From JBNJGT01 sp046496745 (GTDB lineage Archaea > Nanobdellota > Nanobdellia > Woesearchaeales > JACJVW01), in the NCBI GenBank assembly GCA_046496745.1, contig JAWOGQ010000020.1:1-33410 (forward strand): a stretch of DNA of 33,410 nucleotides, read 5' to 3'. The notes beneath the pieces are model-generated. The model saw nothing but the letters and a program-made list of their open reading frames with translations, was not told the origin of the DNA and ran no database searches. Below, one piece after another: positions 32,260 to 33,410 of the stretch. Numbering within the stretch: position 1 is the stretch's first letter; each line of letters starts with the position of its first letter. A program made the translations under genes and the position numbers.

Positions 32260-33410
32260 TCAATTCCTGTAGATTATGAAAGGCACATCATTTCCTTCTT
32301 TTGCAAGCTCTTTTGCCTTGTACATTGCAGTGTCTGCTTCCTGTATTAGCCTGTCCATTATCATTTCAGTTGGTTCGGCCTCATTTTTATAGATGCTTAC
32401 TCCTATACTTGGGCTTATATAGGATATCATCTCATCTCCGATCTTGTATGGCCTGGACAGTGCGGCTTTTATCCTATGGGCTGATTCTTCGAATTGGCCT
32501 TGGGGGAGGAGTACACAAAATTCATCACCGCCCTGCCTGTATAAATAGTCGCTTTCACGTATGCTTGATCTGAGCCTTTGGGCGACTTCAACGAGAATCT
32601 CGTCTCCTGCCTTATGGCCATGATTGTCATTGACTGTCTTGAAATTATCGATATCTATGTAGAATATGCTTTTTTGTTGCTTGTCTCTCTTTCCCCTTGC
32701 AATCTCTTTTTGGAGGTGCTCGAAGAGACTTTTCCTGTTATAAAGCCCGGTGAGGGAATCTGTATAGGCAAGCTCATGGAGCTTTTGCTCATTTCTCTTT
32801 CGGCTGATATAACTCTCAATCATGTGGGCAGAGGTCTCAAGAAGATTTATATCTGCATCTTCCCATTGGTAAGGGGTTTTGTCTTCAAAACCTATATGCC
32901 CGTACCATTCTTCATTGACAAATAACGGGATTGCAATGATCGATTCAATACCCTGATATTTCAGTTGGTCCTTTTCCATGAAATCCTGTGTCAGCCCCTT
33001 GAGTGTTATGCCCCTGGGAAGATGTCTTTGCCATGTGGGGCGTTTGCTATAATCTATCTCTTTTATTCCAGGTCTTATTCCTGGGGCACATGCTTCGTAT
33101 CTATTATAACCGAGATTGCCTTCATTTTCTATGAGGTTCACACGGCTACAACCTGATGTGACTTGAAGGATGCTTATGCACTCATCAAGGGTTTTTTGTT
33201 CTTCTTGACTTGACATGAGGAGCTTAGAGCATTCATTGATTGCTTTCTCGTATTTCAATCTCTTGTTGATCTCCTGGTTCTTGTTCATTATCTCGGTGAT
33301 ATCACTGAAGGATCCGATTATCTTGTCTTCCTTTTTCATGAGCCTGTCAGTGAATATGATCCTATCACCATACCTTGTCTTGAGGGTGACCTGAAAATCA
33401 TTCAGAGAAC
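32260..33410 (-). CDS. Diguanylate cyclase (PAS-GAF-GGDEF), cut by the right edge
   Basis: The frame stays open to the window end. The residues before the first visible ATG (33339) form the end of a PAS/PAC domain (RYGDRIIFTDRL then KIIGSFSDITE), so that ATG is internal and the 5' end is missing. A short coiled linker leads to a GAF domain (about CSRVNLIENEG to WEDADINLLETSAHMIESY) and then the GGDEF domain. DIDNFKTVNDNHGHKAGDEIL and RQGGDEFCVLLP give intact metal and substrate sites. RESD, five residues before GGDEF, is the RxxD inhibitory site for c-di-GMP. It should make c-di-GMP from GTP under PAS/GAF control. No membrane helix is visible and no EAL or HD-GYP gene is in the window. Confidence 0.93.
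   Translation of the reverse strand, partial: SLNDFQVTLKTRYGDRIIFTDRLMKKEDKIIGSFSDITEIMNKNQEINKRLKYEKAINECSKLLMSSQEEQKTLDECISILQVTSGCSRVNLIENEGNLGYNRYEACAPGIRPGIKEIDYSKRPTWQRHLPRGITLKGLTQDFMEKDQLKYQGIESIIAIPLFVNEEWYGHIGFEDKTPYQWEDADINLLETSAHMIESYISRKRNEQKLHELAYTDSLTGLYNRKSLFEHLQKEIARGKRDKQQKSIFYIDIDNFKTVNDNHGHKAGDEILVEVAQRLRSSIRESDYLYRQGGDEFCVLLPQGQFEESAHRIKAALSRPYKIGDEMISYISPSIGVSIYKNEAEPTEMIMDRLIQEADTAMYKAKELAKEGNDVPFIIYRN

Overview
The window reads as a chromosome segment of a small-genome archaeon, most likely a DPANN lineage such as Woesearchaeota or Pacearchaeota. The archaeal core genes are topoisomerase VI A and B, RIO1 kinase, a Dim2/Pno1-type KH protein, deoxyhypusine synthase and TruD. 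Both tRNA genes lack an encoded CCA. Most first genes of transcription units have a TATA box centred about 26-28 nt before the start codon, so leaderless mRNAs are likely. Genes inside operons, and a few others, carry GAGG-type ribosome binding sites instead. The lineage call is inference; no 16S gene is present.

Layout. 1-620: a possible partial gene running off the left edge, then a Lys/Ala/Thr repeat protein resembling histone H1. 607-3893 (minus): KH protein, top6B and top6A as a tight overlapping operon. 3930-16339 (minus): one 4,040-residue membrane-anchored surface protein, translationally coupled to an AbrB-type regulator. 16340-16704: an AT-rich gene-free region full of short dyads and iterons. 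16705-17737 (minus): an AT-rich cassette of two unknown genes. 17874-18578: RIO1. 18681-19430: an orphan ParA. 19427-21453 (minus): tRNA-Arg(TCT), deoxyhypusine synthase and a PLP decarboxylase. 21531-23420: a full-length RelA/SpoT homologue. 23417-24267: a divergent pair of small regulators (winged helix and V4R domain). 24307-26746: a four-gene membrane/secreted protein operon. 26727-28792 (minus): a six-hairpin glycosidase-like protein and a flippase-like membrane protein. 28829-28903: tRNA-Arg(CCT). 28958-32082: TruD, adenylate kinase, a HAD hydrolase and a DUF368 polyprenyl-phosphate-translocase-like protein. 32260-33410 (minus): a PAS-GAF-GGDEF diguanylate cyclase cut by the right edge.

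How it fits together. RIO1, KH and top6BA look like a core archaeal cluster split by a block holding the giant surface gene, its regulator and the unknown two-gene cassette. The giant protein, the four-gene envelope operon, the flippase, the glycosidase-like protein and DUF368 point to heavy investment in a glycosylated cell surface. Two bacterial-style nucleotide signalling enzymes, a (p)ppGpp synthetase/hydrolase and a diguanylate cyclase with intact catalytic and inhibitory sites, sit within 10 kb of each other beside archaeal core genes. That is the most unusual biological content. The best candidate for an undescribed local system is the AbrB/giant-surface-protein module with its repeated CTGATTTTCAG operator-like dyads and 17-bp iterons.
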